From contig NZ_KB908291.1 in assembly GCF_000382425.1 (NCBI RefSeq), positions 186,001 through 250,000 on the forward strand: a DNA stretch of 64,000 bases. The letters are read 5' to 3'. The notes below the pieces were generated by a model. It did no database searches. It saw only the letters and a program-made list of their open reading frames with translations, and was not told where the DNA came from. A program made the translations under genes and the position numbers. This document shows, piece after piece, positions 18,266 through 26,340 of this stretch; position 1 is the first letter of the stretch; each line of letters begins with the position of its first letter. This stretch comes from Empedobacter brevis NBRC 14943 = ATCC 43319. GTDB lineage: Bacteria > Bacteroidota > Bacteroidia > Flavobacteriales > Weeksellaceae.

Positions 18266-18827
18266 TTTCTTTACGAACTCTACTTAGACTTTCCGGAGTA
18301 ATTCCTAAATAAGAGGCAATCATCCATTGAGGTATACGAGAAAGTTGATTTGGATAAAGACGCATAAATTCCAAATAACGTGTTTTAGCAGAAGCACCAA
18401 GAAGCAGATTGATACGGTCTTGCAGACTGCGAACATGATTTTGAATTAATTTGTTTTGAGCAACTAAATAATTGGGATTTAAACCTGAAATTAAATTGTT
18501 TAATTTTTCATTCAATAAAATAACAGTTGAATCTTCTATTGCTTGGATATAAAATTTTGATTGTTGCTTACAGAAAGCACTATTTCGATCGCTTACAATC
18601 CAGTTTTCAGTACCAAATTGTAAAACATGTTCTTTTCCGTTTTCATCAATTGTATACGAGCGAATAACACCCGATTCTACAAAAAAGTAGTCTTCAGTGT
18701 ATTCTCCGGGAACTAAAATGAATTCATTTTTTTTGACGTGTTTTTCAACCAAAACATGTTCAATTTTAGTCCATTGTTCTTCGCTAAGATCAATAATGTT
18801 TAATAAATGTTTTTTATAATTTTCCAT
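18252..18827 (-). CDS. Crp/Fnr family transcriptional regulator
   Basis: A 191-residue regulator with a cyclic-nucleotide-binding-like beta-roll (about 20-120) and a C-terminal winged helix whose recognition region is A-S-Y-L-G-I-T-P-E-S-L-S-R-V. This group is common in Bacteroidota and typically lacks the cAMP-binding arginine; the ligand is unknown. An ORF seven codons longer starts at 18848, but a TAAATTTG -7 element on the minus strand covers that start, so I place the start at 18827 (M-E-N-Y-K-K-H). The gene is divergent from an Rrf2 regulator gene. Confidence 0.83.
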   Translation of the reverse strand: MENYKKHLLNIIDLSEEQWTKIEHVLVEKHVKKNEFILVPGEYTEDYFFVESGVIRSYTIDENGKEHVLQFGTENWIVSDRNSAFCKQQSKFYIQAIEDSTVILLNEKLNNLISGLNPNYLVAQNKLIQNHVRSLQDRINLLLGASAKTRYLEFMRLYPNQLSRIPQWMIASYLGITPESLSRVRKEIAHG

Positions 18828-18845
18828 ACATATAGCAGTGTTCAA

Positions 18846-18853
18846 CAAATTTA
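18846..18853 (-). promoter_or_regulatory. Predicted -7 element of the Crp/Fnr gene
   Basis: TAAATTTG on the minus strand, 18 bp upstream of the ATG at 18827. A TTG on the same strand lies 26 bp further (18880-18882), longer than usual. Confidence 0.4.
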
Positions 18854-18885
18854 AAAGAAATTAACGAATAAAAATGTATCAATAT

Positions 18886-18916
18886 TTGTTACAATTAAAA
18901 ATTTAATTTATATTTG
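18886..18916 (+). promoter_or_regulatory. Promoter of the Rrf2 gene with overlapping operator-like TTGTTACAA
   Basis: -33 TTG (18886-18888), 20 bp, -7 TATATTTG (18909-18916): a full consensus match. The -33 is part of the palindrome TTGTTACAA (18886-18894), whose core returns inverted as TGTAACAA before the next gene. Confidence 0.65.
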
Positions 18917-18934
18917 CATCATTAAATCATAAAA

Positions 18935-19342
18935 ATGAATAATTTAAGATTTGCAACAGCCATTCATATTTTAGTTTTAACAGAAAAATTTCAGGGTCAG
19001 TTAATTACTTCAGATTTTATTGCGGGAAGTATTAATGTAAATCCTGTTGTTGTTCGCCGTGAAATAAAATTTTTGAAAGAAGCAGGTTTTATCGATTCAA
19101 AAAAAGGAAAAGAGGGGGGGTGTTTTTTGGTAAAGAATCCGAATGAGATTCTACTTGGAGATGTATATAAAATTATGAACCAAGAAAATGTCTTTGGTCG
19201 TATGAATCAAACGAATCCGGAATGTCCGGTTGGTAAACAAATGAATGCGAATCTTGAAATTTTATTTCATCATGCAGAAACTGATTTAATTAAAACTTTA
19301 AATCATAAAACTTTAAAAGAATTTTCTGATGAATTTCAGTAA
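18935..19342 (+). CDS. Rrf2 family transcriptional regulator (YwnA-like)
   Basis: A 135-residue winged-helix protein of the Rrf2 family. The N-terminal R-F-A-T-A-I-H-I-L start, the helix-turn-helix around residues 25-50 with N-P-V-V-V-R-R-E recognition helix, and the wing K-E-G-G-C-F-L are clear. The three-cysteine cluster of iron-sulfur members such as IscR is absent (only scattered cysteines at the wing and near residue 90), so it fits the YwnA/redox-thiol branch. The next gene encodes an NAD(P)-binding protein like B. subtilis YwnB, a known pairing. A shared motif near both starts suggests self and target regulation. Confidence 0.87.
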   Translation: MNNLRFATAIHILVLTEKFQGQLITSDFIAGSINVNPVVVRREIKFLKEAGFIDSKKGKEGGCFLVKNPNEILLGDVYKIMNQENVFGRMNQTNPECPVGKQMNANLEILFHHAETDLIKTLNHKTLKEFSDEFQ

Positions 19343-19359
19343 AATTTTTTACCTTTAAA

Positions 19360-19378
19360 TGTAACAAAATTAATTACA
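19360..19378. promoter_or_regulatory. Operator-like inverted repeat before the NAD(P)-binding gene
   Basis: TGTAA, 9 bp, TTACA. The left part TGTAACAA (19360-19367) is the exact reverse complement of TTGTTACA in the Rrf2 promoter. It lies 26 bp upstream of the gene. Confidence 0.4.
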
Positions 19379-19403
19379 ATATATAAATCAAAAATTAATT
19401 AAA

Positions 19404-20060
19404 ATGAGAGTAGCAGTAATTGGAGCAACAGGTTTTGTAGGCTCACATATCGTAGAAGAATTGGTGAATAGAAATCAATCGATCAAAGCATTTGCACGTC
19501 ATACAGATACAATTCCTGATCATAAGAATGTAGCGAAAGTAGCGTTGGATGTGAATGATGTACAAGCTTTAGCAATAGATTTGAAAGGTGCTGATGTAGT
19601 GGTAAGTGCGTTTAATGCAGGTTGGGCAAATCCGACGATTTATGAGGATTATATAAAAGGAGCAAAAGCAATTGAAGAAGCAACAAAATTAGCAGGAGTA
19701 AAGCGTTTAATTGTAATTGGAGGAGCAGGAAGTTTATACGTGAATGATCAAAAAGAATTGCAAATTGTAGACACCCCTGATTTTCCTGAGGAAATAAAAC
19801 AAGGGGCTTTGGCAGCACGGGATTATTACAATCTATTAAGACAAGATAACGATTTGGATTGGACGATGTTTTCTCCTGCGCCGGAAATGCATCAGGGAAC
19901 CTCAGGAGAACGAAAAGGGACCTATCGATTAGGTCAGGATGTTCCTGTATTTGATGAGAATGGCCGTAGTATTTTGTCGGTAGAAGATGTTGCCGTTGTG
20001 ATTGCCGATGAAGTGGAAAATGCTGAACATATAAAAGCAAGGTTTACAGCAGCTTACTAA
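19404..20060 (+). CDS. NAD(P)H-binding protein, atypical short-chain dehydrogenase (YwnB/NmrA-like)
   Basis: A 218-residue Rossmann-fold protein. The dinucleotide motif G-A-T-G-F-V-G is at residues 7-13, V-V-S-A-F-N-A-G follows the fourth strand, and I-V-I-G-G-A-G-S lies near residue 110. The catalytic tyrosine of classical SDRs is not obvious, as in NmrA-type members that sense or use NAD(P)H. It follows the Rrf2 gene by 61 bp and carries an operator-like repeat upstream, suggesting it is that regulator's target. Substrate unknown. Confidence 0.85.
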   Translation: MRVAVIGATGFVGSHIVEELVNRNQSIKAFARHTDTIPDHKNVAKVALDVNDVQALAIDLKGADVVVSAFNAGWANPTIYEDYIKGAKAIEEATKLAGVKRLIVIGGAGSLYVNDQKELQIVDTPDFPEEIKQGALAARDYYNLLRQDNDLDWTMFSPAPEMHQGTSGERKGTYRLGQDVPVFDENGRSILSVEDVAVVIADEVENAEHIKARFTAAY

Positions 20061-20124
20061 AGTTATAATAAAATTTAAATAATGTTATTTTTTTAAGACA
20101 AATTCATTGTTTTTGGTATGATTT

Positions 20125-20586
20125 GTGAAAAATACAAATCAAATGCAAGAAAAAATGAAGTTGTTGATAGCTATAGGATGTTTAACCTTGAGTTTAGGTT
20201 TCGTCTTGTTATGCTCCTTTTTAAATCTTGAAATATTTTTTAATCAGCTTTTAGGCGTAGTTTTTCTATTCTGTAGTTTGTTAACCGGGTATTTAGGATT
20301 TAATTATTTGTTTGATTACCTGAATTATACCAGATTAATCAACAAAGGAGTAAAAGTTAAAGCTCATATAATAGAAATAAAAAGAAGTTTATTAGGAGAA
20401 AATCACTTACCGGATTATATTATCGAAGTCTTTTATAAACATCCTAATAATGAAAAAATTTACTATACAGAGTTTGAATATTTTGGAGATATAAATGCAA
20501 ACAAAATACTGCAAAAAGGAAAAGATGTCGATATTCTAATCGATCCTCAAAATCCAGAAAATATATATTTCAAGAATGTCATATAA
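20125..20586 (+). CDS. DUF3592-like membrane protein
   Basis: A protein of up to 153 residues with two N-terminal hydrophobic helices (about 13-33 and 38-58) and a soluble beta-rich domain. The pattern of K-V-K-A-H-I-I near residue 78, G-K-D-V-D-I-L-I-D near 133 and P-x-N-P-E-N at the end resembles DUF3592. Function unknown. The longest frame starts with GTG at 20125; ATG codons at 20143 and 20155 are alternatives and the true start is uncertain. The gene stands between two separate transcription units and has its own terminator. Confidence 0.6.
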   Translation: MKNTNQMQEKMKLLIAIGCLTLSLGFVLLCSFLNLEIFFNQLLGVVFLFCSLLTGYLGFNYLFDYLNYTRLINKGVKVKAHIIEIKRSLLGENHLPDYIIEVFYKHPNNEKIYYTEFEYFGDINANKILQKGKDVDILIDPQNPENIYFKNVI

Positions 20587-20610
20587 AAGGAACAAATTAT
20601 TGTTCCTTTT
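20585..20610 (+). terminator. Intrinsic terminator of the DUF3592-like gene
   Basis: 11-bp perfect arms (20585-20595, 20600-20610), loop ATTA, T-rich tail. The left arm overlaps the stop codon region. Confidence 0.7.
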
Positions 20611-20632
20611 CTTATTTTGTCAACTTAGTCAA

Positions 20633-20664
20633 AAAAAAGCGGTTCATTTTTGAACCGCTTTTTT
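20633..20664. terminator. Terminator of the subtilisin-like gene at 20686
   Basis: 14-bp perfect arms with a TTTT loop and AT-tract flanks; it works on the minus strand after the protease gene and could also stop plus-strand readthrough. Confidence 0.82.
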
Positions 20665-20685
20665 AAGCTAAATTTATCTTTAAAA

Positions 20686-22320
20686 TTATTTTAATTTTTT
20701 AGCAATATATATTTTTTCTGCTAACTGAACAGCTTTGTAGGCGTCAACAACTCCACCGGTTACTGAAATATCAGCTAAAGAAGGATTTTTGTTAACAGAA
20801 TCCATTAAAATTTGTTTAATATCTATAGCTGTTAATTTTGGATAATGTGCCCAAACCAATGCTGCTACACCCGCTACAACCGGAGAAGCCATAGAGGTCC
20901 CGTCTTCATTTTTGTATTCACCATCTTTATTCGGAACAGTTGAGTAAATCGCTTGACCAGGGGCAAAGACATCGACAGATTTTTTACCAAAGTTTGAAAA
21001 GCTTGCTTTCAAGTTGGTATGATCCATTGTATTAGCACCAACAGTAATTACATTTTTTGAAATTTCGTTTCCTTTCTCATCAAATAATGTTGGATAATGA
21101 ATTTCATCATCAATGTTTACGTTATCATTTCCGGCAGCTTTGATTAATAAAACACCTTTTTTCTCGGCATATTTAAATGCATCCCAAACGATTTGTTTGT
21201 CAGGAGAGTAGGCTTTACCAAATGACATGTTCAGAATTTTAGCTCCATTATCAGTTGCATATCGAATAGCATTTGCAACATCTTTATCACGTTCATCTCC
21301 ATTAGGAACTGTGCGAACAGACATAATTTTTACATAACCATTTCCTGCAATACCATCCATACCGATACCATTTCCTGATTTTGCTGCGATAATTCCGGAA
21401 ACGTGTGTTCCGTGTAAAGAATCTGGACCATCAACATCATTATTTCCATAATTGCGTTCAGATTTATCTGCATAATTGTCACCAACAATAGGGCGAGGGT
21501 CTAACTCGGTATTTAAGTTGATTTCCACTTGTTCTTTGTAGTATTTTGCACCACCAGAAATTTCGTCTCCAATTTCTTTGGTGAAATCCTTCATAGATTT
21601 ACCTTCCCAAGCTTCTTTTGGTACTAATCCAAAAATCATCATCCCTTGCTGAGCCTCTTTAGATTTTGGTTGAAAGGCTACCATATTTTTTTCGTTCAAC
21701 TCTTTGTCTCCCCACTCACTGTTTAGCGCAGGGAAAGCAATTTTAAACACCTCGTCCATTTGTCCGTATTGCGCGGCACCCTGTTTTGCTTCGGCTAATT
21801 TATTTTCGAATTCAGTTTTTATTTTCTGATAATCTTCAAATTCTTTTGGGTATTTAGTTTTGTTAGAAGCTGCATCTGCACTTTTTTCAAACAAATCACG
21901 GTATTTTACAAAAAGACGTGTTAATTCCAGTGTATCACCATCAACATTTTTCCCGTCTTTTCCTCCGATAAAATTCCAGCCGTGAATGTCATCTACATAA
22001 CCATTTTTATCATCATCTTTGCCATTATTTGCAATTTCTTTTGCATTTGTCCAAATATTATCTTTTAAATCGGGGTGAGTAATTTCTACACCAGAATCTA
22101 AAACACCAACTATCAATTGCGATGGTTTACGTTTTTTAGATTCCAAAAACTGAATTGCTTTTTGTGTGTTAACACCGTATACTCCAGTTTCTTCCAGTGA
22201 TTCATGCTGCCAAAATTTTTGATCAACTTTAGGTAAAGGTAATGCAGTTGTCGTTTCTTGTGCAAAAGATGCTACACCAAGAAACATTGCAACAGATATA
22301 CTTAATAAGAACTTTTTCAT
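20686..22320 (-). CDS. Secreted subtilisin-like serine protease (S8)
   Basis: A 544-residue S8 protease with a signal peptide (cut after A-S-F-A-Q). The catalytic triad is present: Asp in G-V-L-D-S-G-V near residue 75, His in H-G-T-H-V-S-G near 303, and Ser in G-T-S-M-A-S-P near 476. About 200 residues are inserted between Asp and His, typical for Bacteroidota S8 enzymes. No type IX C-terminal sorting domain is visible, so it is probably periplasmic. The start at 22320 (M-K-K-F-L-L) is preferred over 22326. It is a paralogue of the next protease upstream. Confidence 0.9.
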   Translation of the reverse strand: MKKFLLSISVAMFLGVASFAQETTTALPLPKVDQKFWQHESLEETGVYGVNTQKAIQFLESKKRKPSQLIVGVLDSGVEITHPDLKDNIWTNAKEIANNGKDDDKNGYVDDIHGWNFIGGKDGKNVDGDTLELTRLFVKYRDLFEKSADAASNKTKYPKEFEDYQKIKTEFENKLAEAKQGAAQYGQMDEVFKIAFPALNSEWGDKELNEKNMVAFQPKSKEAQQGMMIFGLVPKEAWEGKSMKDFTKEIGDEISGGAKYYKEQVEINLNTELDPRPIVGDNYADKSERNYGNNDVDGPDSLHGTHVSGIIAAKSGNGIGMDGIAGNGYVKIMSVRTVPNGDERDKDVANAIRYATDNGAKILNMSFGKAYSPDKQIVWDAFKYAEKKGVLLIKAAGNDNVNIDDEIHYPTLFDEKGNEISKNVITVGANTMDHTNLKASFSNFGKKSVDVFAPGQAIYSTVPNKDGEYKNEDGTSMASPVVAGVAALVWAHYPKLTAIDIKQILMDSVNKNPSLADISVTGGVVDAYKAVQLAEKIYIAKKLK

Positions 22321-22393
22321 AATCAATTTTGTCTATTTGTCGTGTAATGAATACGATTGTTACACGTTGATTTTTTTCTGTTTCCAAAATACA

Positions 22394-22422
22394 AAAAAGG
22401 CTCCAAAATTTGAAGCCTTTTT
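22394..22422 (-). terminator. Imperfect terminator of the subtilisin-like gene at 22440
   Basis: On the minus strand AAGGCTTC and GGAGCCTT pair with two mismatches near the loop and run into a T-tract. Confidence 0.6.
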
Positions 22423-22439
22423 ATAATGTTGTGTTAAAA

Positions 22440-24041
22440 TTATTTTAATTTACGTTGTTTGTAAATTTCTTCAGCTTTTTGAACAGCTTTGTAAGAATCT
22501 ACAACACCTCCTGTAACTGAAATATCTTTCAACTGATCGTTTTTATTCACTGTTTCCATTAAGATAATACGGATATCTTCGGCAGTTAGTTTCGGATAAT
22601 GTGACCAAACTAAGGCAGCAACACCGGCAACAGCAGGAGAGGCCATAGAAGTTCCGTTTAAGAAACGATATTGATCAACACCCGGATAAGTTGCATAAAT
22701 TTCTTGACCCGGTCCAAAAACATCAACAGATTTTTTACCATAATTAGAGAAACGAGCTTTTAAAGCGTTTGGATCTTTTGTAGATGCACCAACAGTTAAA
22801 ACTGATTTAGAAACAGGCTGATTATTTTTGAAATTTGTAGGATAATGAACATGTACATCAATGTCTTCGTTACTGTTTCCAGCAGCTTTTACGATTAAAA
22901 CACCTTTATCAGAAGCATATTTGAAAGCATCCCAAACTAGATTAGCGTCCGGAGAATATGGTTTCCCGAAAGACATGTTTAAGATTTTAGCTCCATTATC
23001 AACTGCATAATAAATTGCATTGGCAACATCTTTATCGCGCTCATCTCCATTTGGAACTGTACGAACAGACATAATTTTTACATTATTTCCTCCGATTGTT
23101 CCTTCAGAACCGATATTATTTCCTCTTACAGCTCCGATAATTCCTGCAACGTGCGTTCCGTGAGAAGATTCCGGTCCGTTAGAGTCTCCATTTCCATAAA
23201 AACGTTCTGTTTTATCAGCTGGATTGTCAACATTTTTGCGGTCAACCAAATCCAAATTTAAGTGAGAAGATAATGCGTCACCTTTAGCAGCACGGCGGGC
23301 AGATCCCAAGTAAGTATTCGAAACTTCTTTCATCGTTTTTCCTACCCATTGTTCTTCTTTTAACTCACCAAAAATCCACAAGGCTTCTAAGATTTGAGAA
23401 TCTGTTGGCTGATAATTTTTTAAAATATCTTTTGATAATTTAGTTTCACCAAATTCAAGTACCATTTTATTTATACCACCTTCAACTGCGTTCAATTTTG
23501 ATTGTGCAACTTGTTGGTTGTATTTTGCTTTTCCGACAGCACTTAAATATTCTTTTTCAATTTTTTGAAATTCTGCATATTCAGTTGGATTTTTTTTAAT
23601 CGCATCCTGATTCTTTTTCTGATCATAAGTTGCATATTTACCTGATAGAGCTTTGTAAATACGCGTTAGCTCAGTCGTATCATCGTTATAATTGATTCCT
23701 TTTGCAGTTCCTAAAAAAGACCAACCATGCACGTCGTCGATGTAACCATTTTTGTCATCATCAATTCCGTTTCCAGGAATTTCTTTTGGATTTGACCACA
23801 TATTTGCTTTCAAATCTTCGTGAAAATTCTCAACACCGCTGTCCAAAACACCTACAACAATTGTATTTGCTTTTCTTTTTTTGTCTTTTAAAAATTGTAA
23901 TGCTTGATCTGTATTTACACCGTAAACACCAGTTTGTTCAATCCCTGCATGGTACCATTTTTCTTTTGGTACTTCTGTTGTTTGTGCTTGAGCAAACCCT
24001 AATGTAAAGGCAAATCCTAAAGCAATAAATAATTTTCTCAT
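22440..24041 (-). CDS. Secreted subtilisin-like serine protease (S8), paralogue
   Basis: A 533-residue S8 protease with a signal peptide (cut after F-A-Q-A). The triad is visible as G-V-L-D-S-G-V, H-G-T-H-V-A-G and G-T-S-M-A-S-P. It shares with the neighbouring protease the G-V-Y-G-V-N-T start, the N-I/M-W-x-N dyad, the G-D-E-R-D-K-D-V-A-N-A-I core and the D-I-S-V-T-G-G-V-V end, so the two arose by tandem duplication. No sorting domain is seen at the C-terminus. It begins 4 bp after the WbqC-like gene on the same strand and may be cotranscribed. Confidence 0.9.
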   Translation of the reverse strand: MRKLFIALGFAFTLGFAQAQTTEVPKEKWYHAGIEQTGVYGVNTDQALQFLKDKKRKANTIVVGVLDSGVENFHEDLKANMWSNPKEIPGNGIDDDKNGYIDDVHGWSFLGTAKGINYNDDTTELTRIYKALSGKYATYDQKKNQDAIKKNPTEYAEFQKIEKEYLSAVGKAKYNQQVAQSKLNAVEGGINKMVLEFGETKLSKDILKNYQPTDSQILEALWIFGELKEEQWVGKTMKEVSNTYLGSARRAAKGDALSSHLNLDLVDRKNVDNPADKTERFYGNGDSNGPESSHGTHVAGIIGAVRGNNIGSEGTIGGNNVKIMSVRTVPNGDERDKDVANAIYYAVDNGAKILNMSFGKPYSPDANLVWDAFKYASDKGVLIVKAAGNSNEDIDVHVHYPTNFKNNQPVSKSVLTVGASTKDPNALKARFSNYGKKSVDVFGPGQEIYATYPGVDQYRFLNGTSMASPAVAGVAALVWSHYPKLTAEDIRIILMETVNKNDQLKDISVTGGVVDSYKAVQKAEEIYKQRKLK

Positions 24042-24045
24042 GTTG

Positions 24046-24651
24046 TTATTTTATTAAGTTTTTTAAATATACTGCGGCGCTTGGCCCTTCGCTAAAAAGT
24101 AAATCTAAGATACTCAAACCTTCTATAAACTCAAATTTATCATCAAAAACTTGCGCATATTCCGGTAAGTTGTATTGAGGAGCTTTTTTAGCAGAAAATT
24201 GATTTCTGAAATCATTTTCAGGAGTTATATTCTGATAAGTTTCGGTTTTAGAAATCTCTAAATCCAAGTTTAATTTTTTATTGATGAAATCAATGGTTTT
24301 TAGATTAAAATCTAATAAAAATTTTTCTTTTTGCGCTAAAATTGGAATAACTTCATCTTCATAATATTCGAAATATGGAGAACTTTGATAAGCCGATTTC
24401 AATGATTTGATGTGTTCCTTTTGCCAATCGTATTCATAAGAAGGTTGCAAATCTTTGAACAAACGTGTTCCGTTGTGTAAGATTGGAATATTCAACATCA
24501 ATTTACCGTTTGCGCCTAAAATATACATGCGGTTACGGTAAGTTTGTTTTTGAAAATTTTCTTGAACTTCGATGGCTAAAGTTTGGCTTTTTACCATTTC
24601 TGCATAGTAATCAATCGGTCCAAAATAAAAAGCTGCAAACGTATTTTTCAT
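24046..24651 (-). CDS. WbqC-like family protein
   Basis: A 201-residue cytosolic protein matching the WbqC-like family: it opens with Y-F-G-P-I-D-Y-Y near residue 9 and continues with E-N-F-Q-K-Q-T-Y-R-N-R and a G-K-L-M-L-N-I-P-I segment at about 50-58. Family members are often found near polysaccharide genes, where an acyl- or glycosyl-transfer role has been proposed without proof. In Flavobacteriia it commonly follows lepB, as here. Function should be regarded as unknown. Confidence 0.82.
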   Translation of the reverse strand: MKNTFAAFYFGPIDYYAEMVKSQTLAIEVQENFQKQTYRNRMYILGANGKLMLNIPILHNGTRLFKDLQPSYEYDWQKEHIKSLKSAYQSSPYFEYYEDEVIPILAQKEKFLLDFNLKTIDFINKKLNLDLEISKTETYQNITPENDFRNQFSAKKAPQYNLPEYAQVFDDKFEFIEGLSILDLLFSEGPSAAVYLKNLIK

Positions 24652-24668
24652 TCTATTATTTTATATGG

Positions 24669-24703
24669 AAATGTGCATTACAAGTAACTTATAATGCACA
24701 TTT
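24669..24703. repeat. Perfect 12-bp inverted repeat between lepB and the WbqC-like gene
   Basis: Arms AAATGTGCATTA (24669-24680) and TAATGCACATTT (24692-24703), loop of 11 bp. Neither strand shows a proper T-run afterwards, so it may be a weak terminator, a processing hairpin or an operator. Confidence 0.55.
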
Positions 24704-24751
24704 ATATTGTTTTTAATTTTATTATTCAGCGTATTTTAACCGCTCTTTTGA

Positions 24752-26314
24752 CTAATATTTGTTCTTCTTTTTCTCTTTACGAGCTTTTACAACATCATAT
24801 CCAATCCAACCAATTAACGCAATTAAAACATAAATTCCGTACGAAGTTTTGTCCGGGTTATCATTATTGATTGAAGTAAAGAAACGATTCCAAATAAATT
24901 TCTTAGGCGCAGCAGGTTCAAACATTCCGTTCATGTTTGCCCAAATCATAATTGGACGACCAATGATATGATCTTCTCCAACATATCCAAAGAAACGCGC
25001 ATCTAACGATTGGTTTCTATTGTCTCCCATCATGAAGTAATAGTTTTGTTTAATTTCGTATTTATTTGTTTGTTGGTCATTGATAAATACATCAAACTTC
25101 CCATTTGCAGAATCGACACGTAAATTGTTGTGTTCGTATTTACGAATGATATTGATAAATTGTGGCAATGTTTCCTTTGTAATATCGACAACATCACCTT
25201 TTTTCGGAATGTATAACGGTCCGTATTGATCTGTATTCCAGTTTTTGTTTACAGGGAAAATGGTATTTGTACTATCAATTTTACCATTTACAATATGTTC
25301 TGTTTTTTCACCTATTGGTTGTAAAATTGGTTCTACCGAAACGACATTTGTATTTGATTTCATTGCTGTAACATGAGCATCAGTCAGGGCTGCAAATTGA
25401 TAGATAAACGTTCCGTCAGCTTGTTTTGCAGCTTGATAATCTGTACTAATTATTCCAAAATTATCATACAACAACTTATCACTGAAAGGTGTTTTTACAA
25501 CAACCATGTAAGAGTGCTGAACTTGCGCATCTTTCTTTGGAATGAATTTTTTATCGTTTACATATAAAACACCATTGCGAATTTGCACGGTTTCTCCCGG
25601 TAAGCCAACCAGACGTTTTACGTAAGCATCTTTCCGATCAATTGCCGTGTAAATAGAATCTGTAGGATAGTTGAAGACAACGATATCGTTTGATTTTAAC
25701 TCTCTCCAACCAGGAATACGCATGTAAGGTAATCGTGCTTTATCAATGAAACCATCGCGGTAAATGAATTCAGAAAAAGGAATTCCAATAGGAGTCATTG
25801 GAACACGTGCTCCATGACTTACTTTTTCTACAAACAACGCATCACCAATTTTAATGGTATTTTCCATTGACCCTGTAGGAACAATCATTGGTTGAATAAA
25901 CCAGTTATGAACCAATGTTGCTAGAACTAATGCGAAGATTAAGGAAGATACGAAGGTCGGTTTACGTTTCTCCGGACCTAAATATTTTGGATGATCTGAA
26001 TAGTTAACCGCAAAAATATATAAACCTAAAGTCAAAACCATAATGACTTTGTCTTTCGTTTCAATTTTTCCGTAAGAATCCCCTAAATCGACGAAGAATA
26101 CTAACCAAAAAATAGGTCCGACAATTGGCAAATAGAATAATATAATCCACCATTTCGGGCGGTGAATAATTTCTAAACCTTTCCAGATATTTAGAAAAGG
26201 AACATAAGCTTGAATAGCTTGCTTTCCGGCATTTTTATATAATTTCCAAGTTGCAGCTCCAAAGATTAAATTAGCAATTATAAAACCAATTAACCAGTAA
26301 ATTAGTACATGCAT
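24752..26314 (-). CDS. lepB: Signal peptidase I
   Basis: A 520-residue S26 peptidase. Several hydrophobic N-terminal helices (about 3-25, 55-75, 88-103, 120-140) precede the catalytic serine S149 in V-P-T-G-S-M-E; the general base is K233 in Y-V-K-R-L-V-G-L-P-G. The late family motif G-D-N-R-N-Q-S-L-D-A-R-F-F-G lies near residue 430. It is much longer than the 324-residue E. coli enzyme because of an insertion of about 170 residues between the lysine box and the G-D-N-R box. It removes signal peptides at the inner membrane. Last gene of the parAB-dapB unit. Confidence 0.93.
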   Translation of the reverse strand: MHVLIYWLIGFIIANLIFGAATWKLYKNAGKQAIQAYVPFLNIWKGLEIIHRPKWWIILFYLPIVGPIFWLVFFVDLGDSYGKIETKDKVIMVLTLGLYIFAVNYSDHPKYLGPEKRKPTFVSSLIFALVLATLVHNWFIQPMIVPTGSMENTIKIGDALFVEKVSHGARVPMTPIGIPFSEFIYRDGFIDKARLPYMRIPGWRELKSNDIVVFNYPTDSIYTAIDRKDAYVKRLVGLPGETVQIRNGVLYVNDKKFIPKKDAQVQHSYMVVVKTPFSDKLLYDNFGIISTDYQAAKQADGTFIYQFAALTDAHVTAMKSNTNVVSVEPILQPIGEKTEHIVNGKIDSTNTIFPVNKNWNTDQYGPLYIPKKGDVVDITKETLPQFINIIRKYEHNNLRVDSANGKFDVFINDQQTNKYEIKQNYYFMMGDNRNQSLDARFFGYVGEDHIIGRPIMIWANMNGMFEPAAPKKFIWNRFFTSINNDNPDKTSYGIYVLIALIGWIGYDVVKARKEKKKNKY

Positions 26315-26340
26315 AAGTTTTTGATATTTAGTATTTTAAT

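Noticed and set aside
19612-20040. Leucine-rich 142-codon frame antisense to the NAD(P)-binding gene
   Set aside because: Composition is unnatural (long L and H runs) and mirrors the A/T codon bias of the sense gene.
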